Part shown: one piece after another, positions 44,904-57,662 of the stretch
How positions within the stretch are numbered: the stretch's first letter is position 1
Layout: the number at the start of each line of letters is the position of its first letter
From: Eleginops maclovinus
Lineage: Eukaryota; Chordata; Actinopteri; Perciformes; Eleginopidae
NCBI RefSeq assembly: GCF_036324505.1
Contig: NC_086354.1
Span: 23,413,707-23,477,706, forward strand
Reading direction: 5' to 3'
DNA length: 64,000 bases
Made by a program: the position numbers and the translations under genes
Notes under the pieces: generated by a model
Told to the model about the DNA's origin: nothing
Databases searched by the model: none
What the model saw: the letters and a program-made list of their open reading frames with translations, nothing else

Positions 44904-46030
44904 TACCTTTCCCATCATTCATATTTAGTTTTCTTGTTTGCATTTAACTCCTGTCACTTCAGACCCAGCCACGCAATCAGTAGACCAACCTCACCTGCTC
45001 ATCGCCTATTCCCTAATCAGCTTCCCAGTATATAAACCAGTCCACTTCCAATTGCTTGCTGCCACACTGTGTTTGTGCCATGAGTTTTTTTTCAGCCTTG
45101 TGGTTTTTTTGGACCTGCCCATGTTGAGTGGTGCTTTGTTTTTTTTTATCCTTAAGCTTTGACACCATATGGTAGTTATTCAGAAAAAGGCCAGAAGTAT
45201 CAATGTGCTGGTACTAAATACAAAGTGAGGGTTCACAAAAGTCAACAGGTTTCATCAATCGGAGTCCTGTAGTTGCTGAGATTTCTACAACACAACATAG
45301 AAGAATGAAACGAACCCTTGAATAGCACAGACCTCCAACAAGGTCAATGGTTTATCCACTTGTTCGGCAGATGGTCCCATTTATTGAAAAGAAAGTCGTT
45401 CTTCCAAGTGTTCATGTGGAAACAATAAGTGTTTTATTGAATTGCTCAGAGCGCTATGAGCAATATGTCTATATCTGTTTCTCAGTTTCTAAATGATAGG
45501 GTGTTCATTTTTACAGGTTGAGGATGATGACACCTACGGTTACATTACATAACCTTCATTAACGTGCTGTCAAAATGGGGATTAAAGAACCCATTTCACA
45601 GATTCGAATCTTTAGTCCTTATCTGGTCCAACCAATCTTTAAAATCAGCCAATAGTTTTTCCTCCGATCCGTGGCCTTAATGTGAAAATTGTCACCTGTA
45701 TATTTACATTTTGGATGCAAAGAGATGTTGTGATCAGATCAGATTGAAGCAGCCGTAAAGATCGAAACCAGGGCATCACCACTCAGAGCCGACTGTGTCA
45801 CTCAAACTGATTTTTTGACACAGTGGGAATACATACACCCCATCCCCCCGGTAAAATGACGCCCTTGGGACTCACTCCTCCGCTGCCAGCCCAGGTGCGA
45901 CTCATTGTTGGTTTGAATGCAGGAAAAATTGAAAAACACAACACCCTGTGAATCTTCATCAAGGTCACAGCAACTTTTCTCTCCTCTTTCACAAAAAAAA
46001 TCCATAAACACACCCTGAGCCACCTCCACC

Positions 46031-46032
<2 letters not shown>
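44904..46032. other. Non-coding stretch
   Basis: Unique sequence; no gene or repeat recognised. Short T-rich runs near 45085-45150. Confidence 0.45.

Positions 46033-46079
<47 letters not shown>
46033..46079 (+). repeat. (AC)n microsatellite
   Basis: Pure AC run of about 23 units; further interrupted CA patches at about 46315-46335. Confidence 0.95.
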
Positions 46080-46086
<7 letters not shown>

Positions 46087-46689
46087 CTCTTTCCCTGAAG
46101 GTTTGCGAAGCGCTGTTTGAATTCACCTATCACCATGACAACTACTCTCTCTTTACCGGCTGTGCCCGTGGGAGGTTTTTTCGCCCAGCCTTTTTTAATT
46201 TCACACTGTGTGGATATCTCCATTCAGTAATTACAATCCCATCCATTCTCATTTTCCCTGTCCAGACAATGTGCCCGGGATATACACAAAAAGAAAAAAT
46301 CTCTTGCCTCTTTACGCACACACACACACCCACATTCGCCTCGCGCAAACACACCAGGATAGACCCCCTGCGTCCACGAACACATGGGGAGAGTGTGTGT
46401 GTGAGAGAAAGAGATAGAGGGAGAGAGACAGATGTGAACTGTCACAACTCCAAATTCACCAACGCACACAATCACACACAAGCGCATCGCTCTCACAATC
46501 CAATTACAAGCCAACCTCAAGTCTGAGAAGTTGGGCTCATTGTGAAAAAAGTTAATAATTGCAAAATAATGAGAACTCAAATCAAAACGATTTGTCTGTT
46601 GTTGCAAATAGGCAAGGTCAGGCAAGGGGGCATTTCACATGACAAGGCCACAACCTTTATATAATAAAGCTGACAACAACACTTAGTAG

Positions 46690-46895
46690 ACGGTATACTT
46701 TAAAGAGCCCTATCCTGCTCTTGTTCAGGTTTCATATTTGTATTTAATGCCTCTACTGTCTCCGTGCTTCAATGTTCAGAAAGCTCTTTATGTTTCTCAT
46801 ACTGCCTGTGCTGCTGCTCCTCTTTTAACCCTCTGTCTGAAACCAGAACCCAGTCTGCTCTGATTGGTTAGCTGGCCGGGGGGGGGGGGGGTCTG
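46690..46895 (+). mobile_element. Family 1 MITE, truncated left half
   Basis: Shares 'catactgcctgtgctgc', 'ccctctgtctgaaacca' and 'cccagtctgctctgattggt' with the copy at 18.95 kb. It then breaks at a G-run (about 46879-46890), with the second half absent. Confidence 0.75.
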
Positions 46896-47919
46896 ATGAC
46901 TTGACAACATGTTGGGTAAACCTCTCTCCTGTCCCTCAGTGTCAGCACACGTTAACTCTCCAGAAAAGCTAAGTTGTGTCAAATGTGCTCCCCAGGTTTG
47001 ACATGTCTTTAGATGCTGTACGTTGTCTCTCTCCTGTCTTTATAACGTGTAGCGCAACATCAGGTCAAACCGCAGAACTCTGGGCTCCGTTGTGAATTTG
47101 TTTAGGGAGGCTTTGGCTGATTTTTTGTTTATCATGTCTTCCTGTTATTCAATCTTCTGCGCTATAATTATATACGTATTGCTGACACTTCCATAATTAT
47201 CGTCTCCATTCCCACCGAGCACTCCATTACTGCTCATTACATAAAATAAGGGTGGCGGCAGCATCAGACAGTGGTGGTTCAGCATGTCTCCTCAGCTGAC
47301 GCATATATCACATTTGCATGAAGCCTGTTGACCAAGAGTGGTCAAACAGGATCTCCTTCACCTGATGGCTCCAAAAAAGTTTTACCCTTATAAAAATGTT
47401 TGTCTATGCCTTGAACTCACTCACATAAAAACAACAAAGAAGTCACATATAGCAAATTAGAGAAACAGCTGTAGTATTTGTTGAAAGTCCTATGTTTAAA
47501 TGGTACAAAAGAACAAACTCAGAGCCAGAAACTCATGTGCTGTTATGTGTATTGACATATTGAAGTATATTCCTCAGCATAACACCTCACAGAACCTGTA
47601 TTCAAACTTGTATTGTCAACTCATTGATTGCAATTTAAATGAAGACATTGAATGGGGCTCTTTGGTGGGGTCAGAAAAACTGTCTACAAGAAGAGAAGAT
47701 AATGAGAAAAGTTTCCAAAATCCAATTTAAAGTTCATGTGTGCATCATTTGAAAACACTGGAGCACATGAGGCCTCTATTTTGTGTTATGATGGGATCAG
47801 AACATTGCTATGTCATTATTTTCCATCAGTGTGTCCTGCAGGCCTGGATCCCTGTTCTCATCCAGGATACTCTTTGATAATATTTCTATTATTTACTCTG
47901 TATATGCATGCAGAGGTGA
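46896..47919. other. Non-coding stretch
   Basis: Unique AT-rich sequence with short chance ORFs only. Confidence 0.45.
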
Positions 47920-48300
47920 AATAAAAAGCATGGAAATGTACAAATACGTAGTCCCTAACCCTTAAGTAAAAGCAAACAGTATAAAAGTACCAACAGTCTT
48001 ACTTTGTTATGGCCCATTTCATATCTTGACTTATAATTATGTCAATGTTCATTTAGTAATCAAGCAGTATGTTATCTTGATCTGTAACGAAACTAAAGTA
48101 GAAGTACAAAGTAGCATGAACTGGAAATACCCAGGTAGTGTACAAGAACCTCAAAATTGTTCATATGTTTCAGAATACCTCTAATCGTCCCATTTTCATT
48201 GTTACAGCAAAAGAAAAATACATAGGTAGAAATTACACAAATGAGTATTTAGAAAAGTACACGTCCAGGTGGAGAGAAGCAAGTAGTACTTCATTACATT
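47920..48300 (-). mobile_element. Family 2 transposon remnant, other half
   Basis: 'gtagaagtacaaagtagcat', 'gaactggaaatacccaggta' and 'gtacaagaacctcaaaattg' are the reverse complement of the left part of the fish element whose right part is at 12785-13196. Non-coding; borders approximate. Confidence 0.55.
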
Positions 48301-48868
48301 CAAAACACTTTATGCATGGTCCTGTCTTCTTTGTTTCAGCATTACATCTCCACCCTTTTTAGCTAAAACCTCCACATGCAGCATGCATATTTAAATACTG
48401 ACTCAGACTTCACATCGCTGAAGGTAGGCGGATGTGACCTCAGTGGTTGTTTACGGCTCAGATGTTCCCAGGGCTCCCAGAGGACTCGCGTTGCAACAAA
48501 GCATTGCGCTGCATGTAAACACTGACCCGGCTTAAACCGTGTTTACCCCACAACTGTTTTAGGTCAGCACTGTGTCCCCCACACAGGCCTCTTAGGCAGA
48601 TATCAACACTGATAGCATGCTGGATGATGACTGCACACCAGCAGGGATTCAGAAGCATGAGGTCATTTAAAATAATATAAAAAAACGAGTTTCTGACTAT
48701 TTCTTCAAAATGATCACTCTTTCCCAAAAGTATGTCTGACGTTTTTTTAAACTTCGACTTTTAAAAATATCCCCCTATTTTCTCATTATTCTAAATCCTT
48801 ATTCATGTGGCCCTAGTCATCTTTAAAAAACTCACACTTTTTGCATCCCACATTTTCACCCCACAACA
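48301..48868. other. Non-coding stretch
   Basis: Unique sequence; nothing recognised. Confidence 0.45.
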
Positions 48869-49114
48869 TTTCTGAATTATTTTCAAAATTTCTGAATTAT
48901 TTTCTAAACTTCTGAATTATTTTCTAAATTTCTGAATTATTTTCTAAATTTCTGAATTATTTTCTAAATTTCTGAATTATTTTCTAAATTTCTGAATTAT
49001 TTCCTAAACTTCTGAATTATTTTCTAAATTTCTGAATTATTTTCTAAATTTCTGAATTATTTTTCTAAATTTCTGAATTATTTTCTAAATTTCTGAATTA
49101 TTTTCTAAATTTCT
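48869..49114 (+). repeat. 20-bp AT-rich minisatellite, 12 copies
   Basis: The unit is 'ttctgaattattttctaaat', with little variation (single changes, one extra T near 49062). 90% or more of the bases agree between units. Confidence 0.95.
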
Positions 49115-51638
49115 ACTTTTAAACATTTCCAATACCATAAAATGAAAAGATAGATTACATACAGATCATAATACAACTTAATATAACCCCATATCATTTT
49201 TAAAAATCAACCAGAGCCATGGAAGTGTGGTTTTTAGTCTTGAAATGCAAAATATTGGTTAAATCAAGTAAGGAAAGTCAATATCAGAATTGGCTATTAA
49301 CACGTTGTGTCATTCAATCCATCATAAATCAAGTGGCTGGTGAGAAGTTAAGAAAAAAGCAGGGTTCGATGTTTCAAAACCATCCATCTTAGACAATTGG
49401 GCTTCTTCTGGAATATCAAAAACACAGATTCAGATGGATGTGGATATATCTCTGACATACCAACACATATTCATTAACAGTGACACCTCGATGGTAGCTT
49501 TCATATTCAGTATTCTGTTTGTGGGATAAGCAGGTGTTTCACTTACCTGGGTAAGGTATGAAATATGAGATATGAATACTGTATTATCAACTCAGCTCTT
49601 TCTAAGTTTTTCCTAGAAACGTTTTGTTTTCTAACTTGAAATTAAATTGACATTTGATTTACCTGAACTTTAAAGCAGCCTGCCTACATATTTTGTTGAT
49701 GATGAGAAAAGCTGGTTTTAGCTTATTAGATGCAAATTAAAATAGCATTAAAAGCGTAACACTCTCACAATGCTGCAAACACATCTGTTGATTAGTTTGA
49801 GTATAAATAACTTTGCTTTTTTAATGAGCTACAGAAGCAAAAACAAATGCCTCTGCCGTTTGCTTCTCTAATATTATTCCCTTGATGAACAAATTAAACA
49901 GTTCATTCTTGCTTTGTAAGAAAAGTGTTTTAAAATATTCCTTCTCTTTGGAGCTACAGCTCGTAGTCCTTACAGGGTCAAAGGTTGGGTTTTCCTCTCT
50001 GAACACAACACGTTTGCTTCACTGACATACATATATTGAAGGATCAAAGGAATTGTAATGTAACTTTCCCACATTTTGACATGTTTCCCATCCCCGACGC
50101 TCCAAATATTTGGCCACCCACCAACACGCCATACCACCGCAGTGTAAACAACATGTCATTTTCATGCCGTTTGATCACTGAGCTATTCTGAGTGAGCCTC
50201 CCGAGGTTTTGCAACTGGGGGTTCGAGGTGCAGAGGCGATGCTCTGGTGTAATGATAAGCTGAGCCCCCCCTCTTCTGCTTTGTCTCTTTCACTTTTAAG
50301 GATTGAGGTTTTGAAAAAGAATAATAAAACAACTGTCAGCTAATTGGCAATAGAAGTGCACCACAGAGGAATAAAAAAACTACAAAGTGACTCCACCAGG
50401 GAAATGTAGAAAGCTTCACTGTAAGCACACAGTCGGGTTTTAAGGGCATCCTCCTGTTGCGGAACAATCCCTCGTCGTCTACTTTTGTGCTTTCATTGTT
50501 CAATTTTTCATTTTCCTCTTCCTCGCACCGCACACAGAGAGACTTAATTCTACAGTAAGTCTCTCTGTGAAGAAGTTTACTTGGAGCGACGGCGGCCCAC
50601 AGCTGAGAGCTCCAACCCAGACCTGACTCCGGCGGCTTCAAATCATCTTTATAGTCCTTTGTTTAGAAGAAGAAAGATGTGAGAGGTGAGGCTCGCAGCG
50701 GCACACAGGTTACCCAGATACCATAAGTAAGTTGTCACTCACAGAAAAGATGTCTCTTTAAGCCCAAAGTGAATTGTTGTCTGTAGTTCAAACAGCATTA
50801 GAGGCTGAAAACCCCAAATAATAAATAAATATTCAATTTGACTAATATTAATGTCTATTCTGTAGATATAGGTTTTCACACATTTGTGGAACTCTATTAG
50901 GAAAATGCTTTTTACAGCTTCAGGATATTTCTGCTGCAGTACCACAGTTGCCCACTGGGGGAAATTGCCAAACTATATAATCCTCTCACTGCCCTGCAGA
51001 CTCCTGTGGTTCTATACCGAAGAATATGTATTAAATGTGGATGTGAAAGGTGGCTTCATGCAATGTCTACAAGAAATCCCAGTTAAAAAAAACCTATTTG
51101 TCGGCAGGCTGCAGCTTTGCAAGATTTGCAGTGTTGGTTTGAAGTGCACGTATCACCTTAACTGCCCGAGCCTGGATTTGAAGTTGGAAGATGCTGGAAA
51201 TGCTAAATACAACACCTAATAATTGGATAATTCATGACAAATACTCATATTCCTTCAAAGCATGCATTTATTTATAGACTGATAAATAATGGTGTGAAAT
51301 ATCCAGCTGTTATTTACACGCTTCTATCCCATTCTGGTTATCACACCTGCAGTCAAATGTATGCAGACACACACTAAACATAGACACACCACTCACACTG
51401 TTTTTTAATTTGCATCTAGGACCAAGCATCTGATCATCATGTGCACCTTCTCTAGACGTCCAAGAGGAATGAAAGAAATCAGTATACTCGTGGCATTGCC
51501 AATGTGTTCAAATGAATCCTGCATGCATTTAGAAGGGTTTTCATTTTGAGGATCTGATATTTTTCTCCACAAAACATCAGATGTCCCCATAACGTGAGTG
51601 TGTAAACAGATTGATATCCTCAAATAGTGATAAATACC

Positions 51639-51639
<1 letters not shown>
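49115..51639. other. Non-coding stretch
   Basis: Unique, mostly AT-rich sequence. ORFs at 50336-50641 (minus) and 50884-51219 (plus) have no recognised motif. Confidence 0.45.

Positions 51640-51686
<47 letters not shown>
51640..51686 (+). repeat. (AC)n microsatellite
   Basis: Pure AC run of about 23 units. Confidence 0.95.
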
Positions 51687-51688
<2 letters not shown>

Positions 51689-52007
51689 CATACAGGCCTA
51701 CTCATTCATGAACATATGTACAAAGACACACATCACTCACACATCAACAGCGCATAAAAAAAAGCTTATCAACATTGCTCCTTTCCTGGATCAGATGACA
51801 TGAGCCATCCCATGGTTCAGGACACATTTGGTCTCTTCTGCCATGCTAATAATATGCTATCATCGGGCTGAACCACAAATGCACCGCTCGTGGCCGTAAT
51901 CTTGTTGTCAGCTGTCTCGCACTGTGGATGACGTGCAGACACTCAAAGCCATTTGGCATGTAGGGATGAGATCCCACAGCCCCAGCTTAATTGGATTTTG
52001 AAATGCG

Positions 52008-52019
52008 GTGTGTGTGTGT

Positions 52020-52097
<78 letters not shown>
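52008..52097 (+). repeat. (GT)n microsatellite with one interruption
   Basis: GT run of about 45 units, broken by a C at 52024. Confidence 0.96.
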
Positions 52098-52098
<1 letters not shown>

Positions 52099-55000
52099 CA
52101 TCTGTCTGCGGGTGTATGCACACATGCATTGGTAGTTTTCATATGCGTGTGAGTGCTTACATCTGACACATAAACCATATCGCTGTCAGGTGAAAACCTC
52201 ATAAATTACATCCTTTCATGAGTGCAGGAACACATCCTTGATCTTAAACTGCTTGTGTTTTGAGTTTATCTAATTGATTTCGAAAGGGTTTCATCATCTT
52301 ATACTGGTGGAAGATGCACTGAAAAAAAGCAATGGTTGGAAAATCCTGTCAGTAAACATTATGTTTGTTCAATTTTACTTCAGAAATGGTGGTTTATTTT
52401 AACTTATATTTTAGATTTAGCAATAACTCCTGTCAGTAATGGTAATGGGGTATGAAACATGTGCAGACAAACCTCCAGGATATATAAACTGATTTGTTGG
52501 ACAAAATGAAAGCATACATCTAGACAGTTTAAATAACAAATAGCTGGAGCCGTGCAATGCTCACTGAGTTTCCATTGGGAGTCAGGGGGTCCACAGTTTT
52601 CAGTTTGTGACCTAAACTAGATATTTGATGTCTTCCTAGGACCCAAACAAAAATACATCAACAATCCACACTTATTTCACTGAACACAGCACAACTTAAA
52701 ATGCATGGTCACCTTTTTATTTTGTAGTAAAAAGTACATCACAACTATTTGAATTTGCTGATATTTATCGATAACAAAATTCCCATCTGAATCTATACTG
52801 AAAAATAAGGAAAGAGAAGGTACACAACATCTGAGCTATTGTGATGAGCAGTGCAAAAAACCGTTCTCTTTATTATTGTAATTAGGAAAATTAATTCCCA
52901 CATTGTAGATGTTGATATACATTTCACTGACCCAATAAGTGCTTTAGAAGAGACTGCACTAGGGGGATATTACACGCTTTCAGAGACTACAAATTGGTTT
53001 CGATCATCTTGATTATCATCTGTTTGACCTTGTGACTCTGCCGTGTTTGATATCAGCTACCAAAATGGAAAGCAAAATGTTATATAGATGATTGGTTGCA
53101 GGGTACAAATATAGAGCCAACTCCTAATCAATCAAAAAATACTGTTTGGTAGATATAACTGCAGTCAAATATCAAATGTTGTCATTGTGAAACATGCAAT
53201 GGATGTTGAGTGTTTCAGCCATTAGCCGGTACCTGGTTCGTCTCCTCAAATGTATTGTGAAAAATCCCATATCTGAACGTATAATATAAAGTGGAACGCA
53301 GGCAATCTGTGTGTCCCTGCTTTCAGGTGAATTAAGGGATTGCATATTGCTTAAACATTGAACAGAAATGTTCCTAATGCTGTTTAAATAACCTTAAATG
53401 CTTTGTTTCATTTAGAAGAAACAAGCATGTGGAATAAGAGGCCTTGAAACGGTGAAATTGTTGTGGTGCAAGATCTTCACCCGGAAGGTTTGGATATGGT
53501 GGATGTGAAATCTGAGCAGCAAGGTTACTCTTGCAAAGCCACTGTATAAATGGAGATTCCTCCTTAGAAAGCAGTGCAAAATAGTGAAATTTCTTCAATG
53601 GAAGAAACAAGAACCTCAAACTGAAAGCATAAAATCCTCCAAATTGAAAATGGTTTGTTTCCTCTCCAGCAGCAATGTGTGTTTATACTTTCCTGTTCCC
53701 CGCGTGCACGTGTTTGCTCTTGCATGCATTCGAGTTCATAAACCCTAAAATGAAAGGTATGAGATAGCCGCATGGAAGTCTGCCAGCGTGTGAGATAGAA
53801 GTGGACGCTCCACTGCCTCTCGGAGAGACAAGAGAGCCGACGTCTCGTCTGCATTCTCCGAAAAACAGCGTAACCCAGCCTCTCCGGAATTCACCGTCCC
53901 CTGTTGACTCCAAAACGGGAAAGTGTGCGAGTGAACCTATGGCAGGAGCTTCTAGTCTGATGGGTTTTCAGACTGTGATCATTCACAGTGTGGAGGAAGA
54001 GGCTGTTTCCCGGTCTATTTTGATTGAAGATTGAACGACTAGACATGGGAAGTCATGTATTATATTTGACTACGTTTTCAATCTCTTTCAATCCCTCATA
54101 AAAGTGTCTCGTTGAATAGAATACTTTACCGGTTTGGGAAAGTTTCTGCAGACGTGAAAATGAATTCATTTTCTATAATCTAAAGAAGAAACAGTGAGAA
54201 ACAAAACCAGAACATCCCTAAAAAACCCATAAAATGACCTAGAAAGAAGTTTTCTAAGAACGGCAGAGACAGTCGAAAACGTTTCCATCTCTGATCGTTC
54301 ACAGATTGAAAAGAAAGAGGACATGCTGGTGGATAGAATATTTAATAAGATCTGTAAAACTAGGCTTGACTTTAGAAATATAAGAAGGGCAAATTCAGGT
54401 TGTGTTCACAGAATAAAAGTTAAACTGTCCAACTGCACGAGTTACACCAAAGTTCCTGAGGATATGTCACTGCTTCGATTAGTACTGTGTATCGTCGTCA
54501 CTGGGGAGAAGTACACTGGGTTCAAGCTTGCACAGATTCAACTTTGGTGTCCTCTAACACAGGAATTTGTTGTCGATCAAACATTTACAAACAGTCTTAA
54601 AAGGGATTGTTCAGGGGATGGGGAGCAAACAGAGGAAGCTTAGCTGTATGCACTCTTTAAACAGCTCCATAACAGAAGCCTGGTTTGCAGACAGTTAGTG
54701 ACTAACTCAGAAACGTACTGTGACTGACCAGTGATACCATATTCCCAGCTAGCTAGCATGTTAGCAGTTAGCTCATTAGCTGCAGAGTTTTGTTGTACCA
54801 CTTCCTGGTTTGAACAAGCCTATAGCAAAGAGTTCAGGTTGTTTGGACACATAAAGGGTAAAGGCATTTCAGTTTAGCTACCACATTTAGATTACAGAGT
54901 ATCTTGCAATGGGATCGCAGCAGCCCAGAGGTTAAGTGGGTTAGGGTTACTGCTAACAAATTAATTATGGCGCACTCAGCTCGGACCACAAACTCGACCT

Positions 55001-56138
55001 TTATTGGGATTTAACCTACACACCTGTAAAGTGGCTGCACGATGAGCATGGTTACAGGAGAAGAACTCACACCCGTCTCTGTTGAGCAGCTGAGGTTGTC
55101 TCAAGGGGCTTTTTAACCAGACCTTATCGCATCAGTCGCAGAGCTAAAAGGGGTCAGCCTACTTTTGTTTATGGTACGAGGTGAGTTTGATAAACAGCAG
55201 CCTCTTCCCATTTTGTTGCTATACACCAATCTAGCCCCCTGCCAAATGACTGCACTAGTGAATCCACTGAAGTTTAGAAGCTTATTCAGTCTGCAGAAGA
55301 AGCACTGGAAGATAGGAAGCGGCAGAGATGGGGATATAGATAGACGGAGGGATAAGCAGGACAGATTTTCCCTGACTTTTCCGGAAGCCATCTGTCTTTG
55401 TTTGAAGTGTATGACTGCTGTCAGGTTGCTGTGATAGAGACGTAAACAAACAGGAGGATCACAGCTCCTTATCTGTGCTCATTTCTCCTCCCTAACAAGA
55501 CAAACACCAGCAATCCTGTCATGTTGACTGTGTGTGCATGTGTTGTGTTTGTGTTTGTGTTTGTGGTGTGCTTTGTGTTGTTCAGTAATGTTTGACCAGA
55601 AAAAAAGATGTGAATATTTTAAGAAGCATGATGCAAATGCAGAGAAATGCAACGATGAGCCCGGCAGGTGCAGCGAGAACATGTTGGTTTCTCTTTGAAG
55701 ACCTCCTTCGTTATCCAGCTCATCAGAGGAGGCATGGATGGAATAGAGGTCATCTCAGCTGCCTGTCTGCTTTCTGCTGATTGTACTTATTAGAAAACAC
55801 AAATATAGGTTGCTTGGGCACAGAAAATCCAATTTAAAAATGTGCATTTGTCATTTTCCCCTCTACCAGTGTGATGCTAAATTGAAAGTTGTTTCAGCAA
55901 CACTGCGCAGGTTCGGCTGCCATCAGCTTTCTGTAAATATACCCGTTTGTTGTCAAAGGCTGTCAAAGAAAATAATGAACGCCGTAGCACCGTGTCAAGA
56001 TCGTTTATATAGGAGGCTTTGGTTAAGAGCAGCTTCGCCTTCATTTTGGACAGGTTCAAACCATATGAAGGCTTGGATGTTGAGAACTCTCTTACTTGAA
56101 AATGGCAATGCAGAAGATGTTGTTGTGAGTGGACTTTT
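52098..56138. other. Non-coding stretch, no gene recognised
   Basis: AT-rich unique sequence. Open frames at 53801-54034, 54323-54643 and 55810-56232 show no domain; the last runs into the MITE. Parts near 54750-55040 look repetitive ('agctagctagcatgttagca') but no second copy is visible. Confidence 0.45.
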
Positions 56139-56554
56139 AAAGAGGCACTGCTATGCTTTTTGGGACGTTCCCTTTCCTGTAGTGTGTTTATATAAGGTGT
56201 TCAGTGCATGTAAATGGTTATCAAAGGTTTAAATCCCTGTGTGTCCTCCAGTGCCTGAAACGCCTCCATTGGACTGCTTTATTTACTTCCGGGACATAGT
56301 GACATCACGATGTAACACTGACTCGAACACATTGTACGTGATAGACTAAGGGGCGGGACATCTCTAAGCGGTTGAGGAATCACAACAGCTGACCAATCAG
56401 AGCAGACTGGGCTCTGGTTTCAGACAGAGGCTGAAAAGAGGTGCTGCAGCACAGGCAGTATAAAGCAAAGAGCTTTTTAAAGCATGGAGACATGTCACAG
56501 TAGAGACACTTCATACTGATATGAACCAGAACATTAGCATAGTATGTCCCCTTT
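56139..56554 (-). mobile_element. Non-autonomous DNA transposon, family 1, full copy
   Basis: About 416 bp with related ends: 'aaagaggcactgctatgctt' on the left and, as reverse complement of the right end, 'aaaggggacatactatgct'. It has all the blocks of the 18.95 kb copy in opposite order ('ggggcgggacatctctaagc', 'accaatcagagcagactggg', 'tgctgcagcacaggcagta'). No coding. Confidence 0.8.
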
Positions 56555-57000
56555 GGATCAATTTGTTGCAGAATATTGTTTATTATTTAAAGCATTTCGA
56601 TAACCAGCTCAACATGCGATGCAAACACCAGTACCGGCACGATCACAAGGAGCCATCAGGCATTCCTCAGTGGTGGAGGGGGTTACAGTCAGTGTTTAAT
56701 TCATACTTCAGCACCGAGGCGATGTGTACCAAAGTGACAGCTGCGAGGCATTTTGGGTTCGGGGGTTCATTGTAGGCGCTTCCAGTTACCATAGCAACAC
56801 AATCCCAGCTGAGGTTTGTTAACATTGCACTGACGATGGGTTTTCTTTTAGTGGAGGTAATGCCGGTCCAATGCATTTGTCAATAAAGTTTATCAATCAC
56901 AAAAACATGTACTCAATACTGCACCCGACATGGTATTATTATCTTCACATTTATATTCTATTTAAAATTCCATTCCTTACTCACTTCATATTTAAACTGC
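56555..57000. other. Non-coding stretch between two transposon remnants
   Basis: Unique AT-rich sequence; nothing recognised. Confidence 0.45.
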
Positions 57001-57496
57001 CCAGCCAAAAAAAAGGTCCCCAGCCTGTGTGGGGGCAGTGCTATGATCTGGGGTTGCTGCAGTTGGTCTGCTCTAAGTTCAGCAACCTCCCCAAAGAGTG
57101 AGGTCAGCTGACTCCCTGAATATACTGAAGGACAGGTTATTCCATCAATGGGTTTCTTCTCCCCTGATGACACGGGCATGTTCCAAGATGACAATGCCAG
57201 GATCCATCGGGCTCAGACTGTGAAAGAGTGGTTCAGGGAGCATGAGACATCATTTTCACACATGGATTGGCCCCCACAGAGTCCAGACCTGAACCCGATT
57301 GAGGATCTTTGGGATGTGCTGGAGAAGACTTTGCGCAGTGGTCCGAATCTCCCGTCATCGATACAAGATCTTGGCGAAAAATGAATGCAAGACAGAAATA
57401 AATGTTGAGACGTTGCAGAAGCTCGTGGAAACGATGCCACAGCGAATGCGTGCCGTAATCAAAGCTAAAGGCGGTCCAACGGATATTAGAGTGTGA
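57001..57496 (+). pseudogene. Tc1-type transposase remnant (C-terminal DDE region)
   Basis: A frame from about 57031 reads GGSAMIWGCC, then after an in-frame stop at about 57109 the frame 57148-57384 reads [21 protein letters not shown], and [17 protein letters not shown]. These are the landmarks of the Tc1/mariner DDE domain: the second catalytic Asp lies in the QDD motif (about 57187) and the third acidic residue in DLNPIE (about 57301). After a stop at 57382 the reading frame shifts, and the tail AVIKAKGGPT is found to 57496. The N-terminal half (DNA-binding domain and first Asp) and clear inverted ends are missing. The element is dead. Confidence 0.85.
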
Positions 57497-57504
57497 CCTT
57501 TTTT

Positions 57505-57662
57505 TTAATCTACTTTTTTATTGCTATTTTATTACTTTTGAGATGTTTACATTTTGAATTGTTAGTTCTTGTCTTTTCATTTCTCTAATGTACAGTGCCT
57601 TTTCTTTTTATGCTTCTGCAACTTAATCAATAAATCAATAAAGTACTTCTTATCTTATCTTA
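57505..57662 (+). mobile_element. Possible non-LTR 3' tail
   Basis: T-rich sequence ending 'aatcaataaatcaataaagt' plus 'acttcttatcttatctta'. It has the look of a LINE 3' end with a short tandem tail, like the ones at 31.8 and 35.5 kb. Confidence 0.35.

Noticed and set aside
54323..54643. 106-codon frame, plus strand
   Set aside because: Lysine- and cysteine-scattered peptide with no known motif in AT-rich unique DNA; no support as a gene.
55810..56232. 140-codon frame, plus strand
   Set aside because: Its last third lies inside the MITE at 56139 and the rest has no recognisable domain.
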